NCBI GenBank assembly: GCA_021208135.1 | Contig: JAJOKB010000082.1 | Span: 1 to 62,224, forward strand | DNA length: 62,224 nt | Source: Verrucomicrobiota bacterium | GTDB taxonomy: Bacteria; Verrucomicrobiota; Verrucomicrobiia; Opitutales; Oceanipulchritudinaceae | Reading direction: 5' to 3' | Made by a program: the position numbers and the translations under genes | In this document: positions 23,492 through 33,171 of the stretch, one piece after another | Position numbering within the stretch: position 1 is the first letter of the stretch | Layout of the letters: every line of letters starts with the position of its first letter | Notes under the pieces: generated by a model | The model's input: only the letters and a program-made list of their open reading frames with translations | Databases searched by the model: none | Told to the model about the DNA's origin: nothing

Positions 23492-23507
23492 TATTAGGGG
23501 GAAACAA
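23492..23507 (-). promoter_or_regulatory. C-rich leader element, copy 2 (before symporter)
   Basis: TTGTTTCCCCCTAATA on the minus strand ends three bases before the ATG at 23488. It differs by one base from the element at 10,460-10,475, which sits at the same distance from its own start codon. Confidence 0.5.
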
Positions 23508-23539
23508 CGGGGTTATTTGCAGACTTGCTATTCCATTTA

Positions 23540-23553
23540 GTTTCACGTTAAAC
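23540..23553. promoter_or_regulatory. LacI-type operator between symporter and GH63-like gene
   Basis: GTTTCACGTTAAAC is a near-perfect even palindrome (12 of 14 positions) with a central ACGT, the usual design of LacI/GalR operators. On the minus strand it lies just after a TTGACG that could serve as a -35 box (about 23,567-23,562), so a bound repressor would block the symporter promoter. The LacI gene at 25,438 is the obvious candidate partner. Confidence 0.55.
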
Positions 23554-23582
23554 CTAGAGCGTCAATAAAAATTCGAATCAAC

Positions 23583-25441
23583 ATGGCGGAGACAATTGAA
23601 AAATCACTTTTGCATAGGATACAGCCTCGCGACTGGAATACCTGGTGCGTTGAAAGCCTATCGACATTCATGCACTTGCCTTCAGGCAGGGGTATTCGAC
23701 TTGGATTATATGAGCGAGCGACAGGCATCTGGCTAAGGGAAATACGTGCGGGTAAATGGGGCGAAGGCCATGAGGAATTGAAATTTGAGGAACGTACATT
23801 CGGAGGCCGGTATGTAAGTTTCATGGTTAAATGGAAACAATATAAGCTACGTATTGAGTACGCAGGCATTGGGGAAAAACTGGTTGTTAGAGTCATTCCT
23901 CTGAAGCTGGGCTTGTTTCCCTTGATAGTGACCATAGAGGCGGTATCGAGTTTTGATAAATCGCAGACAAGGTGGTCAGACCAGCATGGATTGCATTGGA
24001 ATTGTGATCGATTTGGTGAAATGAGTCTGGCATTCAGCACTACCGAAGAGGCTGATAGGCCTGGATGCTATGCGACCGCGGGTCCGATGAAGGCATTTGT
24101 TGCCGATAAGATTTTGCTGGCTCGGACAAAGGAATTTTTTCATCCGAATTGTGCGGAGGCATTTTTGGAGGAAGGAAAAGAACAAGCCAAAGCTTGGGTG
24201 CAAAAACTCGGAGGAGGTAGTTCGGCTTCGGCTCTTGCAGCTTCTCTGAGTTGGAACAGAGTCTATGACTTCGTGAACAACCGCGTTATAACGCCGGTGA
24301 GCAGATCCTGGTGTATGGATTGGGGTGGGTGGATTCAATTCTGCTGGGATGGATTTCTAACTGCCTGGATGTACACGGCGATAAACCAGACAGAAGCGGA
24401 GAACGCATTTATAAATGTCTTGGACGGACAATTACCGGAAGGATTTATACCCAATTTCTCAGCGGCAACAGGTGTTGCATCCAGGGACCGATCTCAACCT
24501 CCGGTAGGAGGTCTAACCGCACTGGCAATGATGAAAACCGGGAGCAGCAGAGAATTCATTGCCTATGTTTTCCGGCATTACTGACCTGGAATCAATGGTG
24601 GCTTAAGGCCAGACGCAGAGGTGACTATTTATGCCACGGATCGAATCCTTATGCACCGGTTTATGGCAATATTTGGGAATTTCCGGAAAAGGGTGTAGGA
24701 ACCAGGTTCGGTGGAGCCTTGGAGAGTGGTGCTGATAACGGACCTGTGTATGATGATGCGCAATACAATAGTAACTATTCAACTCTGGATTTGGCAGATG
24801 TCGGCTTGATGGCATTGTTTGTGGCAGACACTTTAGCATTGGTGGAAATGGCTGAAGCGCTGGGTCACCACACCCAGCAAACTGTACTGCAAAAGCAAGC
24901 CGCTTATTGGCAAAATTGTCTCTCATCGCTATGGAGAAAAGATCAAAAAATATATGCCTATCGCCACCTGAATACGGGTGAATATTCTGAGGTATACACG
25001 CCTTGCTGTCTTTGGCCGTTGTTAACCCCGAAAAACCAATTGATGCATCAGGATATTCAATCGATGTTAGCCCGATTATTCGACTCAAACCATTTCGGGG
25101 GAAGGTGGATGCTACCTGCGGTGGTTCGCAATCATCCAAGCTATCGGGAACAGGATTACTGGCGGGGCAGAATTTGGCCGCCTTATCAATTTATTACCTG
25201 GCTGGCATTGCGCGAAGCAAATGCTCACGAACAAGCGTCAAAGTTACTAAACAATTCTTTGGAACTGCTCGAACGCAATTGGTCATTAAAACATCGTATC
25301 TGCGAAAACTTTGATGCTGAATCTGGTTGGGGGGGAGAAGGTCAAAGCGACCCATTCTATACGTGGGGTGCCCTACCTGCCTTTGCAAAAATCTGGGCAC
25401 AGCGATCAGACTGTAAACTCTTCAAAGAACATCGATCATGA
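23583..25441 (+). CDS. GH63-like alpha-glucosidase (alpha/alpha barrel)
   Basis: This is a member of the GH63/trehalase-like clan, which hydrolyses alpha-glucosidic bonds. The first 210 residues form a beta-rich N-terminal domain. The (alpha/alpha)6 barrel follows, with WCMDWGGWIQFCWDGF, GALESGADNGPVYDD (the ESGxDN(G/S)P motif holds a catalytic acid), QDYWRGRIWPPYQFI and ICENFDAESGWGGEG near the C-terminus. About 619 residues. One frame change near 24,577 joins IAYVF to LLTWNQWW. No signal peptide is visible. The stop overlaps the next gene's ATG by four bases (ATGA), so it is translationally coupled to the LacI regulator. Related amylo-1,6-glucosidase-like proteins are the alternative. Confidence 0.8.
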
Positions 25442-26514
25442 AGAAAGTGACCTTAAAGGACATCGCTTCAGTGACTGGTCTAAGCCACACGGTTGTTAGC
25501 TCAGTATTGCGAAAAAGTGCTAATTATAAACGTTTTAGCCAATCAACGATAGACTTGGTCAACCAAACGGCAGCAGCTTTGAACTATCGGCCCAATACAT
25601 CGGCCAGATCCATGAGATTAGGCAAACACCTTAGATTGGGTTTGGTATTTAACCACTTTTTGCAGGACAACTTTATATTTTCTGAATTGTTGCGAGGTCT
25701 GGAAGCCGCGTGTCTGCCGGCAATGTATCAAATCAGTGTCATATGGCCGAAAGCTGAATCCTTTGAATGTGCAGCGAACCTGATTAAGTTGCTGCAACCC
25801 TATCCTTTGGATGCCGTCGTTATTTTCTCAGATAAAAAACTACCCCAAGAGTTCATTTCATCCGTTAGGGACATTGGAGTGGAAGTTGTCGTAGCCAATG
25901 GACATCAAGCTTATGATAATGTGACTGTCGATGATTTGACGATTGGAAGAATCCAAACCCGCTATCTGATCGATTGCGGGTGCCGGAAAATTCTCTATCT
26001 TAAAGGATATGCAACGACAGGCCATCACAGTGCTGGACTACGCCTTAAAGGCTACAAGGAGGTAATGGCCGAAAACAAATTACCCCCAGAAATTGCGGAA
26101 CTGAAAGATTCCCACGGGCGTGAAAGCATAGATAAAATCCTGAAATTGCCGATAGACGGCATCGTTGCATATGACGATCATGTGGCACTTTGTGCTCAAA
26201 AGAGCCTACTCAAAGCTGGTCTCTTGGGCAATAATTTCTTTATTTGTGGATGTAATAACGGCGAAATTGCAAAACTGTCAGTGATACCCTTAACCACGAT
26301 TCACATTCCATGGTTTGAGCTTGGGTTTCAATGTGGTGAAACAGCGCTGGCAAAAGCGTCCTCACCCGGTAAAAAAAATACCTGTCATTCGGTTACCGGC
26401 GCATCTGGCACCGACGATTCCAGGGCATATGTGAGATTGGAATTGCCGGACCTCAATAGTATGATTGAGGCCCGGCTGGTCTATCGCCTTGAACCCCTTA
26501 CTCAAAGTGGGTGA
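25438..26514 (+). CDS. LacI-family transcriptional regulator (second)
   Basis: This is a full-length, frame-intact LacI-type regulator of 358 residues. The DNA-binding HTH is at residues 3-50 (VTLKDIASVTGLSHTVVSSVL, in which GLSHTVVS is the recognition region), followed by the hinge helix LNYRPNTSARSMR. The sensor domain runs from LGLVFNHFLQ to the C-terminus. It overlaps the GH63-like gene by four bases, so the hydrolase and its regulator are co-expressed. The operator candidate at 23,540-23,553 lies upstream of this pair, which fits autoregulation. Its last 17 bases overlap the convergent giant gene. Confidence 0.93.
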   Translation: MKKVTLKDIASVTGLSHTVVSSVLRKSANYKRFSQSTIDLVNQTAAALNYRPNTSARSMRLGKHLRLGLVFNHFLQDNFIFSELLRGLEAACLPAMYQISVIWPKAESFECAANLIKLLQPYPLDAVVIFSDKKLPQEFISSVRDIGVEVVVANGHQAYDNVTVDDLTIGRIQTRYLIDCGCRKILYLKGYATTGHHSAGLRLKGYKEVMAENKLPPEIAELKDSHGRESIDKILKLPIDGIVAYDDHVALCAQKSLLKAGLLGNNFFICGCNNGEIAKLSVIPLTTIHIPWFELGFQCGETALAKASSPGKKNTCHSVTGASGTDDSRAYVRLELPDLNSMIEARLVYRLEPLTQSG

Positions 26515-29500
26515 AGCTGAAGTAGCCGTCGATGGTTGAACCGCGAGTCCCCTGAAGCGGTTGGAGTTGTGGTAGCTCTACAGCGGGGAAGTTTTCGGTG
26601 GCACCCCCATAAATGACACGCGGCAGGACATCGCCCGACAACTGGCGTACGTGCAGCGCCCAAGGCCGGACACGGCTGCCGATCCTGGCAAGATGCAAGC
26701 GGGTAGTCATATCTGGAGAGAGGATCAGGTAAGCACCGCCGCCGCCGTATTCGGTTACAGGAACAGGATTGTAACTGAGAGGCAGCCCTACGAGGAAGGT
26801 CTTTGCAGCGGAATCACCTCCACTGGCGGTATCAGTTACCACGTGGATACGTCCTTGGTTATCCACCTGCATTTTTCCACGGATCATACGTGCACCATTG
26901 GTCCTTCCGGCATTACCTACGCGGGCGGTGAACTGCTGAAAACGGTCCACCTCGGCAGTCAATGGATCCATACGAATAATCACCAACTTGTGATCCGAAT
27001 AGGAGTTGAAAAACTGGTGATAGGAATCACCGCCGACCAAAGTCACCGCAGTGTTCAGGTCAAAGGGATCCCAACGGAAGATGTGATTGCCACCAGCTGC
27101 TTCCATGGCTGCGTAGAGCATACCATCGGGCCCAATCAAGACCTGATAACCTCTGGTATCCGCCATATTGTTGATTACACCGGGTGTGGCGGCAGGTTCG
27201 AGCTGATTGCCCGTCCAATCGTAGGCAGTCCAATGCGTGACGCTGCCATCAAAATCCTGGGAACGGATGTAAGCTATCTGCACCGGATTGGGGCCACCGA
27301 AGGTTTGATTGTAACCAGTGGTGTAAACCCTGCCCAAATGGCTGTCGATGGTAACATTCTGGCACTGCAAATGAGCGGCCCAGTCGGCACGCAGGGTACC
27401 GTTGGGGTTGAGCACCCGAATGCGGCCGCCACTGTGCAAATCGCGGGAATTGCTCTGATTGACTGGATTAGCCGATAGGAAGGCCACATGCCCGTCCTGA
27501 GCGATAGAGACGCGCTGGGCATTCAAGGAGGCTCCGGCACCATCAAAATGCCAAAGCAATTGCGATGCGGTACTGTTCAATTTGACAACGCCCTGCGAAC
27601 CCAGGGCAATCACCAGATCATCGTTGGCAGCGAGAGCGGCATCAATGACTGAGGTGCCGACTTTAGTGATGGAGACAATCTGTGAAGCGTCCGGAGACAG
27701 GATGATAACCGATCCCAAACTGGAACTTGAGGCACCGTTCAATAGAATCGGCTGAACACCTGCAGGCACTTCAGGCCCATAATTGGCCACGAGCACAAGA
27801 TTGCCATCGGCGCGGATAAAAACTGGCAACCACGCGCTCACTGTCAGAGCTACCTCCGAGGTAACTGACGACTTGAGGGTTCCAATCAAAACTGGCTGTC
27901 ACCCAAGGCACATCCGGCTCATAATCGAGCACCAGTTCAGGACTATTGCCGGAGGGGTTCTCTGTACTGTGGAAAGTAGTGAAAGGCGACGTTACTTGAG
28001 TATTTGCCAAAACCAGAGTGACCGTGCTCCAGCCGTTTTCCTGAGCATGTTGCAGGAAAGGCGTTACATCCCACTCGTACCATGTCGGAGCTCCATTGGT
28101 AATGGTTTGCTCATCCAATGGCACATAAGCACGCGGTGGCCGGGTATTGTGCGTAACCGTTGCCTCATCCCAACCATTGTCGACTGCGGCATAGACAAAG
28201 GTTTTGATATTATTGCCCGCAGTGCTGCTCAGATTGCCGTACAGACGCAATTTGGCCTCACGCAAAGTGTGGATGTGATTGGGAACTTCAAAGGACAACA
28301 TGGCTTCACGGTGAAAGCCAAAATCACTGTTCAGGTCGATGGCTTTGACAACCAACTCCTGAGAATTGCTGGTGCCGTAGGCGGTATTCGCATTGGGACC
28401 TCCCTGCGTGTACGCGTCAGCGAGTGGAGTTAACAGGATTTGCGGATCATCCACCTGATTGCCAGGATTACCGCCGCCGCCGATGGCCTCAACAACCAAC
28501 TGTGCTGCAATCCCACCCACGGTTTCCTTCGAATGCCAGATGGTGGTTGGATTGGTATTCTGGGTGTTGACCAAGGCAAAAGTCACATACTCTGCGTTCT
28601 GTTGCAATGCGTCCACCAACAATGAACTGACATCAAAGCTGTAAACCCTGTCGATGTCGTCTGTAACCACGACCGAACTGTAGGCAGTGAGATCACGGGC
28701 TGGCTTGTTGTTCCAAGTGACAGTGGTCTCACTCCAGTTACTCGATGCAACACCATGCAGATAGGTGGTAATGTTCGTGTCGCGGTCATCGGATAAAGAA
28801 CCGACAACTTCAACAGTGGCTCCGAGAATCAGCTGCGGATCCAACTGGCGGATATCGAATTTCAAATAGGCTTCACGTAAAAACTGCGGCTCACTGGACA
28901 GCGCTCCTTTGGAAACCAAGCGGGTGGCATCAGTCGTTCCATGGGCTGTATTGGCTGAGTTGCCTGCACGCACGTAGGCATCCTCGACAACCGGAATAGT
29001 CAAAATAACCGGTTCCTCTGGCGGTGGTGGTGGATTTGCCGCGCCTTGGGTCGGACTTTCATCCGGACCTATGGCTCCGGTATTGACCGGAAGGTCGGCA
29101 AGGGTACTTGCAAGCATGATGCGGTCGATACTCATTCCAGGCTCGCGGCGCTGAATATGAATGGTGTTCAGACCAGCCGATAAGTTGCCGAGATTAACGA
29201 TGCGCGCTGACGGTGCCCAGGCCCAGGTGGTTTGGCTACCCTCAAAGACCTTGGCCGCTACCAAATTACCATTGACCCCCACGTGGATGGAATCAAACGC
29301 AGAGGAGGGCGCAATCCGGCGAATGTTCATGTAATAGGTGCCGGGATTATTGATCCACACCTCGTAAATCAGTTCCGCACCATTGGGCCAATTGAGGGAA
29401 CCGGATGCTTGGGTGGTCATTGTTACATACCCGCTGCCAGCATAACCACTGCCCGCATTGGAAACGTCCCATACCAACCAATCACCATTGCTCTGAAAGT

Positions 29501-32500
29501 CAGCAAAGTTCTCAGCCTCAATAACAACTGTACCGTTTTGCTCTATGTAAGTGCTGCTGTTTCCGATCGGTGCTTCCACCTCAAATTCAACCGGATCGCT
29601 GGAGACAGCCAGTTGGCCATCCACATAGACTTCGACAACAACTTCATAAATACCTTCGGACAAAGCAGGCGTCCAAACGGTCCATGGCGCAGAAGTAGCA
29701 CTGCCCACCCAGGTCCCATTGACGATAAAGTCGACACTCTCGATAACGTTCTCGTTTTCCTCTACAGTCGCTACCAATTCCACACTACTGCCGAAAGGAA
29801 ACAGCGCATTGGCTACAGGCGAAAACAACTCCACTTCTGGTGGTATTACCTGTCCTCCGACTGTTGCACTTTCTTCGGGGCCGATGATTCCTGTGTTTTG
29901 AGGCAGATCCGCTATTTGGCTTGCCAGCATAATGCGGTCGATACTCATTCCAGGCTCGCGGCGCTGAATATGAATGGTGTTCAGACCGGCAGGTAAATGA
30001 CCGAGATTGACAATTCGCGCTGACGGCGCCCAGGCCCAGGTGGTTTGGCTGCCTTCGAAAGCCTTGGCCGCCACCAAACTGCCATTGACTCCTATGTGAA
30101 TGGAGTCAAACGCAGAAGAAGGTGCAATCCGACGAATATTCATGTAATAGGTGCCGGGATTGGTGATCACAACTTCATACACTAATTCAGCGCCAGTGGG
30201 CCAATTGCGGCTGCCAGAAGCATTTGTGGTCATCGTAACGTAACCTGTACCCGCAAAACCAGAACCGGCTTGAGAATCTTCCCACTCCAGAAAGTCACCA
30301 TTCAACAAATTGTCGCTGTAGCGCTCAGCTTCCATCACAACTATTCCATTAGCCTCCAGGTAGGTATTGCTGGAGCCACCACCACCCTGCGCCGCTGTCA
30401 CCTGCACAGTTGCTGATCCTTGTACAGATTGACTGGATGCGCTGACGGTAAAGGTACCCACACTGCCATCAGAACTGAATAATCCTGAACCACTGATAGT
30501 GCCTCCCCCACTAACACTCCAATTAAAGGAGGATGGCTGTGGGGACATGATATTACCGTTGGTGTCGCGCAAGAGTGCAGTGAACTGGGCACTGCCATTG
30601 GTTTCAATCGTGGCAAAGGCCGGGGTTACATCAACCGAGCCGGGAATGGCCGGGGGAGCACCATCCACAGGCCCGGTTGAGTAAATGTGTAAATAGTCAA
30701 ATAATGCTCTGGTACTGGCATTGGCAGCATGCGGCTCAAACTCAAAACGAATAGTGTAAACGGCTTCAGGCAACTCGGGTGAGATCCAGATCGGCACCTG
30801 AAACACGCCACCGGATCGGTCTGTCACGTAGTCCACAAACTGACCATTGATATAAATGCGCATGGCATTACTGGTTGTATTGGCGTAGTTGTAGCCAAAG
30901 AAAACTACGCGAGTGCCTTTGAAAGTATACTCCAGCCAACTGCCATTGGTGTTGTTTCGCTGAGCTTTGCCATTGTGGTGATTGGCGTTGAACTCACTGA
31001 ACCAACCACTGGAACGCAACAAATCAGCATCGTCTTCATCAACCAACACACGCTGCGCTCTCACGAATCTGGTTGGGATGGATTCAACGGAAGCTCCAGT
31101 ATTGTCAATGATACGTGCCGTCAGCATGTGTTCGCCCAGTGGCACATTGCTCCAGGTATAGTCCCAGGGCAGGGAGTTGGTGCTGGCGATAACAGTCCCA
31201 TTACTAAGCAATTGCACCGTTTGCAGAGTGCGCCCACTGGGCACAGCGCCTTCTATGCGCACCTGAGGAACGCCTTGGTCAACCGTCAATGTTTGCGCCG
31301 CAGGTGTCACAATGGCAACATAGCCATAGGCGTCACGCACCGATTGGACCTGCGCTAGATGCAAATCGGTGATTGCGGGTACAGTATTTTGCTCCAGAAA
31401 ATCGCGTTTTTGCTGAGCCGTACCACACACTGTCGAGGCCTGGTTGGCACACCCGGTCAAGCCGGACCGAAAAAAACCGACCATGGCACCCCCACTGAAC
31501 AATTCCTCGTGGTTCACCCATATACCGCGGTCCACAGCGGTGATGTTCCAATGCACCAGGCGTTTGCCTGCATGAAGACCGTTATCGTTATCCCCGCCGG
31601 AACCTGAACCAGCTGGATTGACCACAAATATATTGGTACGGATTTGGTCAAATGGTATGACCCGATGCGAGTCAAATGTCCCCTTGTACATTGTTCCATT
31701 GCGCCAAACCAATCCACTGGCAAAGGCCTCGCTGTTGATGCCGTGGTCGATACGGTGATTAACATCAAACACAAAATCCTCAAACAACAGATCCGCCGAC
31801 ATAACCCGTGCGGTGAATCCATGGTGCCAGGTATTAAGCCGGGTGGTAAACTCCGTCAACGTGACATTGGACACAGTGATCTGCTTGCCAGCTGCCACCA
31901 AAACACCGTTCTCACCATCTGCTACAGTTACATTTCGTACCCAGCAGTTGACCGCGCGATTAATGAAAATACCGTTCCAACCACGGTCATTCAAATGCTG
32001 GTAAGTGCCTTCATTGTTGGAATTCAGGCGAATGGTTAAGTTCTCAACCCCGGCTTCATACAATGGAGCCAGACTGTTGAGTTCAATGAGGTGTGGTTGC
32101 CAATCAGTCTTAACCGCGGTACGCAGCGCTTGAGCCAGGGTCACAACGTTGCCGTTCACCGCAGCAATCTGTACCGGCCAGGTATAACCTTTGCTGTCTG
32201 CATACCTTATGGTGCTATGGAACGCCCAGTTGTAATTATCGGCAACGTGGTTGCTGCCAGCTAGCTGTCGCTGGAAGGCGTTGTCAGTTCCACTGATGTA
32301 AAATCGTAAAATTACCCAGTCGCCAGCCCTGACACCGGAAGCATCCGCTACCTGTAATACGTTATCCCCTATTTCAGCATCTGCCGTAACCGATGTCAGG
32401 GTGCGACGGGTAAAATCATTATCAACCCAGAATTCAGAAGTTCTGGCGGAATAGCGTCCCGTGCGCCAATCCGTACCGAACGGAGTATCTGGATAATTGC

Positions 32501-33035
32501 GGGCGTAGCTATATCCGACATCAAACGCCCGTGAACCACTCATCCAAATCAGACCTCCCAACCAAGAGTATTTGGACTTGGATCCGGTGGTGTCTTCACC
32601 AACCACATCCGTCAAGTGACGAGTAAAATGAAGGTGAACGCCAGACTGAGATTCACCGCGGAGCACCACCCCGTCAAAACGCATCCACAAAAACCCGTCG
32701 ATGCGATAGTTGCCGTTAGGGATAAAGACCGCTCCCCCACCCTGTTCATGCGCATCCCAAATGGCGCGCCAGAAGGCTTCGGTATTATCGGCGTTGCCTG
32801 TCGGATCCGCGCCAAAGTCTGTGACTACATTATTCACCACAGGAACGTTGGGTATCGATGCTTCGCCCCGTCGATAACCAGCGGTGGTGTTGTTTGGAAT
32901 TTGCGGGTGGGTATCCCGGGCTGCCTCCCATTCCTGGAATAATTGAGTGCTGGTTGTAGGTTGGGCGCTGGCGCAAATCGCCAAAAGCACACACGCAAAA
33001 AGCGTGCTGCAAAAACGAATTAGGGTGTGTTTCAT
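26498..33035 (-). CDS. Giant secreted beta-helix/CBM6-like/DNRLRE/propeller protein B
   Basis: This is the paralogue of giant protein A, about 2,178 residues. The ATG at 33035 is preferred because it gives a clean signal peptide (MKHTLIRFCSTLFACVLLA...ASAQ). Domain order by position: beta-helix (32,960-31,400; VVTDFGADPTG, GGGAVFIPNGNYRIDG), Ig-like (31,300-31,080), galactose-binding-like sandwich (31,060-30,700), Ig/Big-like (30,640-30,400), CBM6-like 1 (30,360-29,910), Ig-like (29,850-29,590), CBM6-like 2 (29,560-29,100), DNRLRE 1 (29,000-28,480), DNRLRE 2 (28,440-27,930) and a propeller-like region (27,890-26,600). It ends at YFSFTHFE, where protein A continues into its C-terminal tail. 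One frame change near 27,826. The role is probably attack on or adhesion to a polysaccharide outside the cell; no catalytic site is assigned. Confidence 0.8.
29090..29560 (-). repeat. Internal duplicate: CBM6-like module 2 of giant protein B
   Basis: This segment repeats 29,905-30,365 at DNA level. For example, the stretch coding RIVNLG...TIHIQRREPGMSIDRIML is almost base-for-base the same (29,115-29,215 against 29,933-30,033). The high DNA identity points to a recent duplication or gene conversion. Confidence 0.8.
29905..30365 (-). repeat. Internal duplicate: CBM6-like module 1 of giant protein B
   Basis: This is the partner of the repeat at 29,090-29,560, offset by about 815 bases. The protein-level match is close throughout (SAFDSIHIGVNG, AFEGSQTTWAWAPSARIVNL). 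The equivalent single module in protein A is clearly more diverged. Confidence 0.8.
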
Positions 33036-33117
33036 CTTATGTAGTGTTTTTTGGGTACTTTCGGAGTATGAACCCAACTATATCAGATGAAACCTGCAAA
33101 ATTAATGTCGGATTGCG

Positions 33118-33137
33118 GCAAACGATAGCGCGTTTGC
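33118..33137. promoter_or_regulatory. Candidate operator upstream of giant protein B
   Basis: GCAAACG-ATAGCG-CGTTTGC is an inverted repeat with perfect seven-base arms, about 83 bases upstream of the giant B start. Size and place suit a dimeric regulator such as LacI or XylR. It also lies just beyond the end of the unrecognised gene at 33,172. Confidence 0.4.
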
Positions 33138-33171
33138 GCCAAATGTGTGCCAATAGCACATTTTTACCCTC

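Noticed and set aside
3473-26514. Widespread pseudogenes or a decaying locus
   Set aside because: The same kind of single-base breaks affects essential genes elsewhere in the window, and conserved sequence resumes immediately in the next frame.
29232-29996. Long plus-strand open frame inside giant protein B
   Set aside because: It mirrors the minus-strand coding sequence. The real gene is on the minus strand with recognised domains and continuous homology to protein A.
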